Positions 1 through 6,219 of a DNA stretch of 6,219 nt are shown here, in pieces (positions within the stretch are counted from its first letter, which is position 1; each line of letters starts with the position of its first letter). Below the pieces are notes generated by a model. The model saw only the letters and a list, made by a program, of their open reading frames with translations, did not search any database and was not told the origin of the DNA. A program made the translations under genes and the position numbers. Where the stretch lies: contig JABMQG010000224.1 of NCBI GenBank assembly GCA_013203365.1, forward strand, positions 1 through 6,219, given 5' to 3'. This DNA is from Planctomycetota bacterium. GTDB lineage: Bacteria; Planctomycetota; Phycisphaerae; SM23-33; FEN-1343.

Positions 1-43
1 CCGCCCCCGGCCGGGGCAAACCATCGAATACATCCACTGCACA

Positions 44-2080
44 TCATACCGACCATTTCATACCAACATCGTTTATGAGCTCTCTCAACTCTTGCCTAGC
101 TGTCTCCCAACGCCTGGCCTTATTGATTTCCCCCACCGATTCGTATAGTTCCGAAAGTATGTTCGCGATGTCGATCCTGCACATGAGGAGCCTTATTCCA
201 CCTGCTTGTTCCACCGTTTGATCGGCCAGGCGACGACTTTCCAACTCAAGGTAATCGGTCAGTTTCCGCCATTCTCGGGGGGGCTTTCTCGTGTTTCCGC
301 CCAGGACCGCATAGACCTGCGGGCTCGGTCGCAGTCGGGCCGCATCCAGCAGGGCCTGTCTAAGAACGTTATTTTTGGTTCGGACGGCAGAGGATGTCAG
401 GCACATGGCCCTGCTGAGGGCTGCGATGCCCTCGTCAGGATACTGCAATTGGCCGGCTAAAATCTTGCCGATCAATCCCCGCGTGGACTCTACCGTCACG
501 TCGGCAAGAACCAAGTTATACCCGTCGAAGTAGATCACCGCCCACAATGCCTGCGGGCCCATAGTGAGGGTGCGGATGAGCTTTGCATACTTACCACCAC
601 CTGGAATGACAACCAGGTGCACGTCATTTTCTGAAAGGACTTCCTGAGACGGTTTGATCGCCAAACCGATTGCCTGGAGGTAAGTCTTCTCGTCGTGCAC
701 CTGCTGGGCGCGACCCCCGATCCACAACTTCAGCTTCGGGCAGCGCCACCTGAGGTAGCCCTCCCAACGCCAATCGTTATAGACTCGCCCCGTAATGTCA
801 TTGGCGGCCAAAAACTCCGCGGCGTCCCCGGGGAAATTGCTGCTGAAAAAAATCATCCGCTGGGCAAATGTCTCCCGTTCTCGCAACGGATTGTCGAGCC
901 GATAATGTCTGACCTCTCCTAGTCCCATGTGAACCGCCAGGGCAAGGACCAGCCCCGCGGCAACTGCAGTCGGCACAATATGCCGGCGGACACGCAACGC
1001 CCATTCCAACCGGCCCGCCAGGAAAGGTCCCAGCACGACAAAGACCATCGGTACGAATCGCCTTGCCTTTACCGCCATAGCGATAACGATGCCGGCCAAC
1101 ACCAGGTCAAACAGGGCCGTGCCGACCTGCTGGGCCGTCAATGCTTTGCATTTTCCAGCCTTCTTGCGGCGAGGGGTACGCAATCTGGCCAATAACTGCC
1201 AGACCGATAGTCCCGCCGACAGACACACGACAACGAAGAACTCCTTCACCGTGCCAAACCCGATGCCCGAGCAAAAGATAGGCCGCCATTCACTGACCCT
1301 TCGCCAGACGTCGCTACGGCCGACAACGAAAGGGTGCAGCAGATTAGCAAGCCCGAATGGATTTACGATCGCTGTCAGAAGCACCCCACCCATCGCCGCC
1401 GCCGGCAGAGGCCAGTGTCGCCGCACCGCAGTGTTGACGCCTTCTCGCACAGCCGTCGGCAGAAACTGGCACAATGCCCATAGCCACAGCATCCCCAGAC
1501 CAAAAATGAATCCCCCGTGAACGTTCGCCCATATTAACACTGCCAACATCGCCAGCCATATCCGATGAGGTCGGCCCCTGCTGCGGTACAGCAGCCAAAC
1601 AAGCAGTGGAGTAAACATCAGACTCATCAAGTTGGGGCGCAAGTCGATGTAACCATAGCCCGCAAGCGCCATCGCCGCCGACGTCAGCAAGGCCATCGGC
1701 CATCCAACTCCTCGCTGCCTTCCAGTCAAGGCGATGAACGACACCATGCCCACCAGCAATAATGCCTTGAAAACGAGGAGCCCCGTTTCACCCATCGCGG
1801 AATTTGAAAGATAATACAGCAGGTGCGTGCCCCAATTCTGGTTTATCCACACCCGCCCGGCCGTCGTGAAGCACCAGTCGTCCGGCTGGCCCAGGCGACC
1901 TTCAACAATGTCCCGGCCGCCGGCAAGACCCACGTACAGATCCCCGATCGGGCGCGGAACGGCCCACACCACCGCTAGGAGTATCAGGCCAGTCCCCAGA
2001 CATATCCCCAACAGCACCATCCGCCCACGCCGGCCGATTTCCCGCCGCTGTGGGCGTTCCTCAGGCACCTTTCCCCGCAT
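44..2080 (-). CDS. Polytopic membrane protein, GT-C / glycosyltransferase-39-like hypothetical family
   Basis: Function is not proven. I see a basic N-terminus (residues 1-20), then about ten hydrophobic segments (roughly 21-40, 100-119, 126-144, 149-165, 173-206 possibly two, 225-241, 279-299, 321-337, 342-360, 369-386), then a soluble C-terminal part (about 389-678). Recognisable family signatures are an extracytoplasmic-loop motif RVWINQNW near 76-83, RPN near 148, WANVHGGF at 184-191, NPFGL near 240, and after the last membrane segment a block FPGDAAEFL...GRVYNDW...GYL...GGR near 417-457. These recall GT-C-type membrane proteins annotated as hypothetical or glycosyltransferase 39 in planctomycetes and other bacteria. 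The usual DGR in the soluble block reads GGR here. The last ~110 residues are helix-rich and could be TPR-like. Start choice: ATG at 2080 has AAGGGG 7 nt upstream. The frame also stays open to ATG 2149 and TTG 2158, which have no well-placed ribosome site. The gene is divergent from topA. High confidence that it is a gene, low on its biochemical role. Confidence 0.85.
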   Translation of the reverse strand: MRGKVPEERPQRREIGRRGRMVLLGICLGTGLILLAVVWAVPRPIGDLYVGLAGGRDIVEGRLGQPDDWCFTTAGRVWINQNWGTHLLYYLSNSAMGETGLLVFKALLLVGMVSFIALTGRQRGVGWPMALLTSAAMALAGYGYIDLRPNLMSLMFTPLLVWLLYRSRGRPHRIWLAMLAVLIWANVHGGFIFGLGMLWLWALCQFLPTAVREGVNTAVRRHWPLPAAAMGGVLLTAIVNPFGLANLLHPFVVGRSDVWRRVSEWRPIFCSGIGFGTVKEFFVVVCLSAGLSVWQLLARLRTPRRKKAGKCKALTAQQVGTALFDLVLAGIVIAMAVKARRFVPMVFVVLGPFLAGRLEWALRVRRHIVPTAVAAGLVLALAVHMGLGEVRHYRLDNPLRERETFAQRMIFFSSNFPGDAAEFLAANDITGRVYNDWRWEGYLRWRCPKLKLWIGGRAQQVHDEKTYLQAIGLAIKPSQEVLSENDVHLVVIPGGGKYAKLIRTLTMGPQALWAVIYFDGYNLVLADVTVESTRGLIGKILAGQLQYPDEGIAALSRAMCLTSSAVRTKNNVLRQALLDAARLRPSPQVYAVLGGNTRKPPREWRKLTDYLELESRRLADQTVEQAGGIRLLMCRIDIANILSELYESVGEINKARRWETARQELRELINDVGMKWSV

Positions 2081-2423
2081 GTGTTTGCCCCTTATGCCAG
2101 ATTTTCCCCATGAGACTCCGATCGCAGTCGGAGGGAACCAATTGCTCATCGCCGACAACGGAGATGCTGCCCCTAATCATTGCTTGAGCAATTAACTTTT
2201 TTTTGGAGGCCCCCGGGAGATGCCTCTACTACCACCAGCCTGCGCCAAGCTGCATCCACAAACCAACGCCGCTTTTTTGGGCTGGCCGTTGCTTGCCGCC
2301 GGCGTCCTCACGCCACCTGCAAGACTATATTAAGTCGTTAAATACGCTGAGGATGCAGTCATCACCCCGCTGTCCGAAATGAGGCGGCAACCCCAAAACG
2401 ACCCTCTTAGCCGCTACTCAGGA

Positions 2424-2485
2424 CAATTTGCGAATCTACCACCTGCGCAGTCGCTTGTCAAGGGCCGATAATCGCAATTTGCGAT
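2424..2485. repeat. Operator-like palindrome plus repeated half-site upstream of topA
   Basis: A perfect 15-nt inverted repeat, ATCGCAA-T-TTGCGAT, spans 2471-2485. The 10-mer CAATTTGCGA inside it (2475-2484) occurs again at 2424-2433, exactly 51 bp away, close to five helical turns. A second small palindrome, TTGAA-GA-TTCAA, follows at 2491-2502. The cluster lies 44 to 105 bp upstream of the topA -35 box. A dyad plus a helically phased half-site is typical of binding sites for a dimeric regulator, but no specific regulator is recognisable, so the function is an inference. Confidence 0.45.
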
Positions 2486-2528
2486 CAAAATTGAAGATTC
2501 AAACTCGACTTCGTTCCAAGTAACCCTC

Positions 2529-2557
2529 TTGACAATGGCCCAGGCTGCCCGAATCAT
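2529..2557 (+). promoter_or_regulatory. Probable sigma70-type promoter of topA
   Basis: A perfect consensus -35 hexamer TTGACA (2529-2534) is followed after 17 bp by AATCAT (2552-2557), which matches TATAAT at four of six positions. Orientation and spacing are ideal for the housekeeping sigma factor. The start of transcription would be near 2564, giving a leader of about 67 nt before topA. The weak -10 box leaves room for regulation, for example by supercoiling or the upstream palindrome, but that is inferred. Confidence 0.6.
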
Positions 2558-2579
2558 GTTATGGAGACCTGATCTGACC

Positions 2580-2615
2580 ATGGAAGAAGGTATGTTCAAC
2601 TTATTAACCTGTTGA
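2580..2615 (+). other. Possible short upstream ORF (leader peptide) of topA
   Basis: A frame encoding MEEGMFNLLTC starts at ATG 2580 and ends with TGA at 2613-2615, 15 nt before the topA ATG and in the same frame. A second internal ATG at 2592 is preceded by GGAAGAAGG, and GGAG at 2563-2566 lies 13 nt before ATG 2580. The topA start itself has no Shine-Dalgarno sequence, so translation of this mini-ORF could help ribosomes reach it. Short frames arise by chance, so this remains speculative. Confidence 0.2.
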
Positions 2616-2630
2616 GCCGACAAGCACGAC

Positions 2631-5354
2631 ATGCCCAAAAAGGCTGGCAAGACAACACGAACAGGCACCAACCACTCAGCCACTGCGGCGTCGATGGGTA
2701 GCCGAGGACTGGTGATCGTCGAATCCCCTGCCAAAGCCAAGACTATAAGTCGTTACTTAGGCGGTAATTACGTCGTAACTGCCAGCATGGGCCACGTGCG
2801 CGACTTGCCAAGTCGTACGATGGGCGTGGACATCGAACACGATTTTACCCCAACGTACGAAATAACCCCTGATCGGCGCAAGACGATCGCCCAACTGAAA
2901 AAACAAGCCAACAAGGCCGACATTGTCTACTTGGCAACCGACCTTGACCGTGAGGGCGAGGCCATCGCCTGGCACCTGGCCGAGGCCCTTGCCCTGCCGG
3001 ACGATCGCATCCGCCGGGTGGTCTTCAACGAGATCACCCGCTCGGCGATCCAGGCGGCGTTCGAGCAGGCACGGGTGATCAACCATAACCGCGTATACGC
3101 ACAGCAGGCCAGGCGAATTCTGGACCGGATCGTCGGTTATGAGATTAGCCCCTTGCTGTGGCGCAAGGTGGCCCCGGGCCTGTCGGCCGGGCGGGTGCAG
3201 AGCGTCGCCGTCCGCCTGATCGTCGACCGCGAGCGGGAAATCAACGCGTTCATGCCGGAAGAGTTCTGGCGCATGGAGGTGCCCTTCAGCGTGGACCTGC
3301 CCGGTGCGGCCGCCTGCGGCCAGGCTTGGCGGCAATTCATGGCAACTGCCGACGAGAAAGGCAATCCGCCTACCCGTCAGGCCCAGGCCCAGTGGCTCGC
3401 CCAGCACGGTGGCTTCTGGTCGGAACTGACCCACTGGCAAGGCCAGCGTGTGGACCTGTCAGACGCCACCAAGTCATGCCTCATCGCCGAGGCGCTGGGA
3501 CTGAAAATCGAAAGCATCGAACGATCGACCGACCCCAACGCCAAGGGCCCCGCTGCAAACCTGGTCAAGCTCAAGACCTCCCTGTACGGTCCAGGCAGCA
3601 CCGAGTTGGCCGTGAAATTAGCCGTGGAAACCCTCTCGAAACGGCAGACCACCTCCAAGCCTCCCACACCGTTCACCACGGCCTCGCTTCAGCAGGCGGC
3701 CAGCACGCAACTGCGTTTCGCCGCCAGCCGAACGATGCAAGTCGCCCAACAGCTTTATGAAGGTGTGGAACTCGGCGCAGAAGGCAGCGTCGGGTTGATA
3801 ACATACATGCGTACCGATAGTCTGAATCTCGCCGGCGAGGCGGTGGCGGCGGCGCGATCGTTCATCAACGATGAATTCGGCGGCAAATATCTGCCCGAAA
3901 AGCCCAACCGTTACTCCGCTGCCGGCCGGGCGCAAGAGGCCCACGAGGCCATCCGGCCAACAAACGTTACCCGCCGGCCGGAGGACCTCCGCAACAACCT
4001 TACCGAGGCCCAATATCGCCTCTACAAGCTGATCTGGTCCCGATTCGTTGCCTGCCAGATGACACCGGCCGTCTGGAGCGTTACAGATGCCGTGATCGCG
4101 GCCGACACCACTGCCGGTAAGGCCCAGTTCAAGGCCGTCGGCCGACAACTGTTGTTCGACGGCTTTATGATGGTCACCGGCGTATACTCAATCGGCGGGG
4201 ACCAGATCCTGCCTGCCATGCAGGAGAACCAGCCCGTAGCTCCGATCGACATAATCCCCACCCAGCGGTTCACCCAGCCGCCCCCACGCTATACCGAGGC
4301 ATCACTGGTCAAGACCCTGGAAGCCGAGGGTATCGGCCGACCCAGTACCTACGCCAATATTATCCAGACTATCCAGGACCGAGGGTACGCCGAGCAGCGA
4401 GATCGGCGATTCTTCGCCACGGCGGTTGGTATGAAGGTGACCGACAAGCTGGTAGAGTATTTCCCTCTCGTGATGGACCTGCGGTTCACGGCCCACATGG
4501 AAGACCAGCTCGACGGAATCGAAGATGCCACTCAGAACTGGGTGACCGTGCTCAAGGAATTCTACGGCCCGTTCAAGGAAAAGCTCGACCATGCCCGCGA
4601 GCAGATGCAACCCGCAAGGGCGGAGACCGAACCATCGGAATACGTCTGCGAGGAATGCGGCAAACCGATGGTCTACCGATGGAGTAAGAACGGCAAGTAC
4701 CTGGCCTGCACGGGCTACCCTGAGTGCAAGAAGACCCACCCCGTCGACCTCGACGGAAAGAAGGTCGCACAGAAAATCGTCGCCGGCGCATGCCCCGAAT
4801 GTGGCGCCGACATGATCCAACGCCGAAGCAAATTCGGACCGTTCCTCGGCTGCGTACGCTACCCGGAGTGCAAGGGCACATGCCCCTGCGACCAGAACGG
4901 AGACCCCTTGCGGGTGGTCAAAGACGACCAGATCAGTGGAGAGTGCCCTAAGTGCGGATCAAAAACAATCGTCAAACGCAAGGGCCGACGGGCCTTTCTC
5001 GGCTGTCAACGCTACCCTGAATGTGACGGCACCTCCCCAATCCCGGAGGGCGTCCACCTGGCACCGCCCCCTAAGGCGCCGGTCGAGGATACCGGACTGA
5101 TCTGCCCAAAATGTGGCAAGAAAAACCTCGTGATCCGTCAAGGCCCGCGAGGGCGGTTCGTCGCCTGCTCGGGATTTCCAAAATGCAGGAACAGCTTCAA
5201 CCTCGAACTGTTGGAGCAGGTCGCAACGACCATCCAGGCCAAAGGCGATGCCCAGTCCGTTATCGACGGCGACAAGGCAGGGCGAAAACCGGCAAAGAAA
5301 GCCAAGACTGCAAAGAAATCCAAAACCGCCGGGAAGGCCAAGACGACCGTGTAG
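2631..5354 (+). CDS. topA: DNA topoisomerase I (type IA), complete
   Basis: Cytoplasmic type IA topoisomerase that relaxes negatively supercoiled DNA by cutting one strand through a 5'-phosphotyrosine. The 907-residue product is slightly longer than E. coli TopA (865). The TOPRIM domain (about 26-140) carries LVIVESPAKAKT with the catalytic Glu31 and the metal-binding DLDREGE (Asp104, Asp106, Glu108). Then come LSAGRVQS (184-191), PFTTASLQQAAS (347-358), the active-site motif GLITYMRTDS with Tyr392 and Arg394, HEAIRPT (438-444) and EASLVKTLEAEGIGRPSTYA (556-575). The C-terminus has four CxxC...C(x5)C zinc ribbons: Cys673/676/693/699, 721/724/741/747, 772/775/792/798 and 825/828/846/852. It ends in a Lys/Ala-rich tail (about 881-907). 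The stretch from 213 to 347 is about 70 residues longer than in E. coli. Start: an in-frame TGA at 2613-2615 makes ATG 2631 the earliest ATG. There is no clear ribosome site; ATG 2694 (MGSRGLVIVESP) is an alternative nearer the usual family N-terminus. Confidence 0.98.
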   Translation: MPKKAGKTTRTGTNHSATAASMGSRGLVIVESPAKAKTISRYLGGNYVVTASMGHVRDLPSRTMGVDIEHDFTPTYEITPDRRKTIAQLKKQANKADIVYLATDLDREGEAIAWHLAEALALPDDRIRRVVFNEITRSAIQAAFEQARVINHNRVYAQQARRILDRIVGYEISPLLWRKVAPGLSAGRVQSVAVRLIVDREREINAFMPEEFWRMEVPFSVDLPGAAACGQAWRQFMATADEKGNPPTRQAQAQWLAQHGGFWSELTHWQGQRVDLSDATKSCLIAEALGLKIESIERSTDPNAKGPAANLVKLKTSLYGPGSTELAVKLAVETLSKRQTTSKPPTPFTTASLQQAASTQLRFAASRTMQVAQQLYEGVELGAEGSVGLITYMRTDSLNLAGEAVAAARSFINDEFGGKYLPEKPNRYSAAGRAQEAHEAIRPTNVTRRPEDLRNNLTEAQYRLYKLIWSRFVACQMTPAVWSVTDAVIAADTTAGKAQFKAVGRQLLFDGFMMVTGVYSIGGDQILPAMQENQPVAPIDIIPTQRFTQPPPRYTEASLVKTLEAEGIGRPSTYANIIQTIQDRGYAEQRDRRFFATAVGMKVTDKLVEYFPLVMDLRFTAHMEDQLDGIEDATQNWVTVLKEFYGPFKEKLDHAREQMQPARAETEPSEYVCEECGKPMVYRWSKNGKYLACTGYPECKKTHPVDLDGKKVAQKIVAGACPECGADMIQRRSKFGPFLGCVRYPECKGTCPCDQNGDPLRVVKDDQISGECPKCGSKTIVKRKGRRAFLGCQRYPECDGTSPIPEGVHLAPPPKAPVEDTGLICPKCGKKNLVIRQGPRGRFVACSGFPKCRNSFNLELLEQVATTIQAKGDAQSVIDGDKAGRKPAKKAKTAKKSKTAGKAKTTV

Positions 5355-5438
5355 CACCTGAGCAGAATCCCCTTTCGCCGGAAATCAAGGCTTCATCTCG
5401 ACAACAAGGCTAAGAGTCTGTCTGCTGCATGTCAGGTG
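5355..5438 (+). repeat. Long-range inverted repeat just after topA
   Basis: CACCTGA (5355-5361), starting at the base after the topA stop codon, is the exact reverse complement of TCAGGTG (5432-5438). Just inside, GCAGA (5362-5366) pairs with TCTGC (5421-5425), so the topA 3' end could fold into an interrupted 12-bp stem with a 54-nt loop. No T-run follows, so it is not a classical intrinsic terminator. I see no other terminator in the 127-bp spacer. Confidence 0.25.
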
Positions 5439-5444
5439 TGTCCT

Positions 5445-5473
5445 TTGTGGTGAGCCCCTCGAAGGTATATACT
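5445..5473 (+). promoter_or_regulatory. Possible promoter of the M48 peptidase gene
   Basis: TATACT (5468-5473) matches the -10 consensus at five of six bases. It lies 17 bp downstream of TTGTGG (5445-5450), which keeps the TTG core of the -35 box. Transcription would start about 5479-5481, so the mRNA would begin at or within a few bases of the ATG at 5482. That fits the absence of a closely placed Shine-Dalgarno sequence. Confidence 0.4.
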
Positions 5474-5481
5474 CCTTCCCC

Positions 5482-6219
5482 ATGGCTGAGACGAGCCGAC
5501 CAGATGATGTGCCTGGCCCCACGGCGGCTGTGGCTTGGCGGGTTTTCGTAATCGAACGCTGCGCTACACTGGGGGTGCTGGTAGTGCTGTGCCTGACGAG
5601 TGAGCCTTTGGGCTCCTGGCTGGGTAGGCAAGCCGGTAACTGGACTGGGCCGATTGTGGCCGTGTCGGCCGTCTTCGCCCTGGTCGCAGCACGATTGAGC
5701 AGCCCGGTGTGGGGCCGGCTGATAGCTAACTCCAAGCCGCCTGAATACGCATCGGCGGATCACTTCTGTTCGGGCATGTCGGCCTTGACGCCCATCGGGC
5801 TGGCAGTCGTCTTTGTGGCCAATTCGCGGCTGGGGATCGCCTCGGGTGTGCTGTTGGCGGTACTGCCGGTGATTTGCCGATGGCTTGTCGCCAGGCGGAT
5901 CGAAGGGGCAATATCCGGCCCCGTTGCCGTGCCGCTTCCTGCCGCCGCCGAGCGCTTGCTGGCCGAGTCGGGCTTTGCCCGCACCGACGTGTTGGAGAAG
6001 GAGATGTTCGCCAACACACCCGCCTGCCTGGTCGCCTGTCGGCACAGTCCGCGTATCCTGCTGGCGCCGACGCAACTGCGGGCATTTGCCGATTCCGAAG
6101 TCACTGCATGCATCGCCCATGAGCTGGGGCATTACCGTTACCGCCGCATCGACAACATGCAGACGTTGGCTGTGCATGCGGGCTGTCTGTTCGCCAAAGC
6201 AGCGGCAGCCGGTGCAATC
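5482..6219 (+). CDS. M48-family membrane metallopeptidase, N-terminal part (cut by window end)
   Basis: My own translation from ATG 5482 gives 246 codons without a stop up to the window edge. The N-terminal 18 residues are polar, followed by hydrophobic stretches at about 27-40, 57-72, 103-117 and 120-137. A more soluble domain starts near 155 and leads to ACIAHELGHYRYRRIDN, with the zinc motif HELGH at 213-217. A DSEVTACIAHELGH context after a short 'NTPACLVACRHSPRILLAP' segment is typical of M48 (HtpX/Ste24-like) peptidases, where the two His bind zinc and Glu214 is catalytic. The third zinc ligand, usually a downstream Glu, lies beyond the window. Members are membrane proteases in quality control or signalling; the substrate here is unknown. 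Start choice: no upstream in-frame ATG in the spacer. The only purine-rich element, GAAGG, is 16 nt upstream, too far for normal use. It follows topA by 127 bp on the same strand and could be partly co-transcribed. Confidence 0.85.
   Translation, partial: MAETSRPDDVPGPTAAVAWRVFVIERCATLGVLVVLCLTSEPLGSWLGRQAGNWTGPIVAVSAVFALVAARLSSPVWGRLIANSKPPEYASADHFCSGMSALTPIGLAVVFVANSRLGIASGVLLAVLPVICRWLVARRIEGAISGPVAVPLPAAAERLLAESGFARTDVLEKEMFANTPACLVACRHSPRILLAPTQLRAFADSEVTACIAHELGHYRYRRIDNMQTLAVHAGCLFAKAAAAGAI

Larger units (their letters stand above)
2081..2630. other. Divergent intergenic region between the membrane-protein gene and topA
   Basis: This gap of about 550 bp (about 470 bp if the membrane-protein gene starts at its earliest possible codon) holds no convincing protein gene. 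The only long frame is a minus-strand one (2414-2740) that begins inside topA and resembles no known protein. The membrane-gene side has a run of eight T at 2197-2204 and a small perfect hairpin (ATTGCT-TG-AGCAAT, 2179-2192). The middle part (2206-2400) has only weak inverted repeats. The topA-proximal 200 bp hold the operator-like repeats, the promoter and the short upstream frame listed separately. I could not find a convincing promoter for the minus-strand gene. Confidence 0.7.

Noticed and set aside
5..16. Perfect palindrome CCCCGGCCGGGG just beyond the stop of the membrane-protein gene
   Set aside because: It is short and purely GC, with no T-run visible on the minus strand before the window ends, so a terminator cannot be supported.
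1089..1520. 143-residue plus-strand open frame within the membrane-protein gene
   Set aside because: It is antisense to the transmembrane coding region and is Arg/Pro/Thr-rich low-complexity, as expected for a shadow frame.
2250..2358. 8-bp inverted repeat CTGCATCC / GGATGCAG 93 bp apart
   Set aside because: It is too short for its spacing and likely to occur by chance; no additional structure supports it.
2414..2740. 108-residue minus-strand open frame across the topA promoter
   Set aside because: It starts within the conserved topA N-terminus, covers the promoter and palindrome, and shows no family motif.
2757..3440. 227-residue minus-strand open frame inside topA
   Set aside because: It lies fully antisense to the conserved TOPRIM coding region, and its product is rich in Gly/Arg/His with no recognisable motif. 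Long antisense frames are expected in GC-rich genes.
5410..6177. 255-residue minus-strand open frame opposite the M48 gene
   Set aside because: Its composition (Gln, His, Arg, Thr, Pro rich) is typical of a shadow frame, and the plus strand here encodes hydrophobic segments and HELGH in frame.

Overview
The window comes from a GC-rich bacterial chromosome with an ordinary, core-genome look. It holds two complete genes, one 3'-truncated gene and one long non-coding gap. I see no mobile element, CRISPR array, tRNA or rRNA. The organism is probably a planctomycete or a relative. The hints are the style of the large membrane protein (a WANVHGG-type GT-C-like family common there), a topoisomerase I with four C-terminal zinc ribbons and a lysine/alanine tail, and weak or absent Shine-Dalgarno sequences. 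This placement is an inference; a protein search would settle it.

Layout. (1) Positions 44-2080, minus strand: a polytopic membrane protein of about 678 residues with a soluble C-terminal half, resembling the GT-C / glycosyltransferase-39-like hypothetical proteins. (2) About 2081-2630: a divergent intergenic region of roughly 550 bp. It carries a good sigma70-like promoter pointing at topA, a perfect operator-like palindrome with a repeated half-site about 50 bp away, and a short reading frame in frame with topA that ends 15 nt before its start. (3) Positions 2631-5354, plus strand: topA, DNA topoisomerase I (907 aa), with all catalytic motifs intact, an enlarged middle region and a zinc-ribbon/lysine-rich C-terminus. 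(4) Positions 5355-5481: a short spacer with a promoter-like element whose predicted transcript would begin almost at the next start codon. (5) Position 5482 to the window end, plus strand: the N-terminal 246 residues of an M48-type membrane metallopeptidase with HELGH, cut off by the window edge.

The three genes have no evident shared pathway. TopA relaxes negative supercoils, the M48 protein is probably a membrane-associated protease, and the minus-strand gene is a membrane protein of unproven function. I found no convincing novel system. The most interesting items are the regulatory architecture upstream of topA, the extra segment inside TopA, and the probable leaderless start of the M48 gene.
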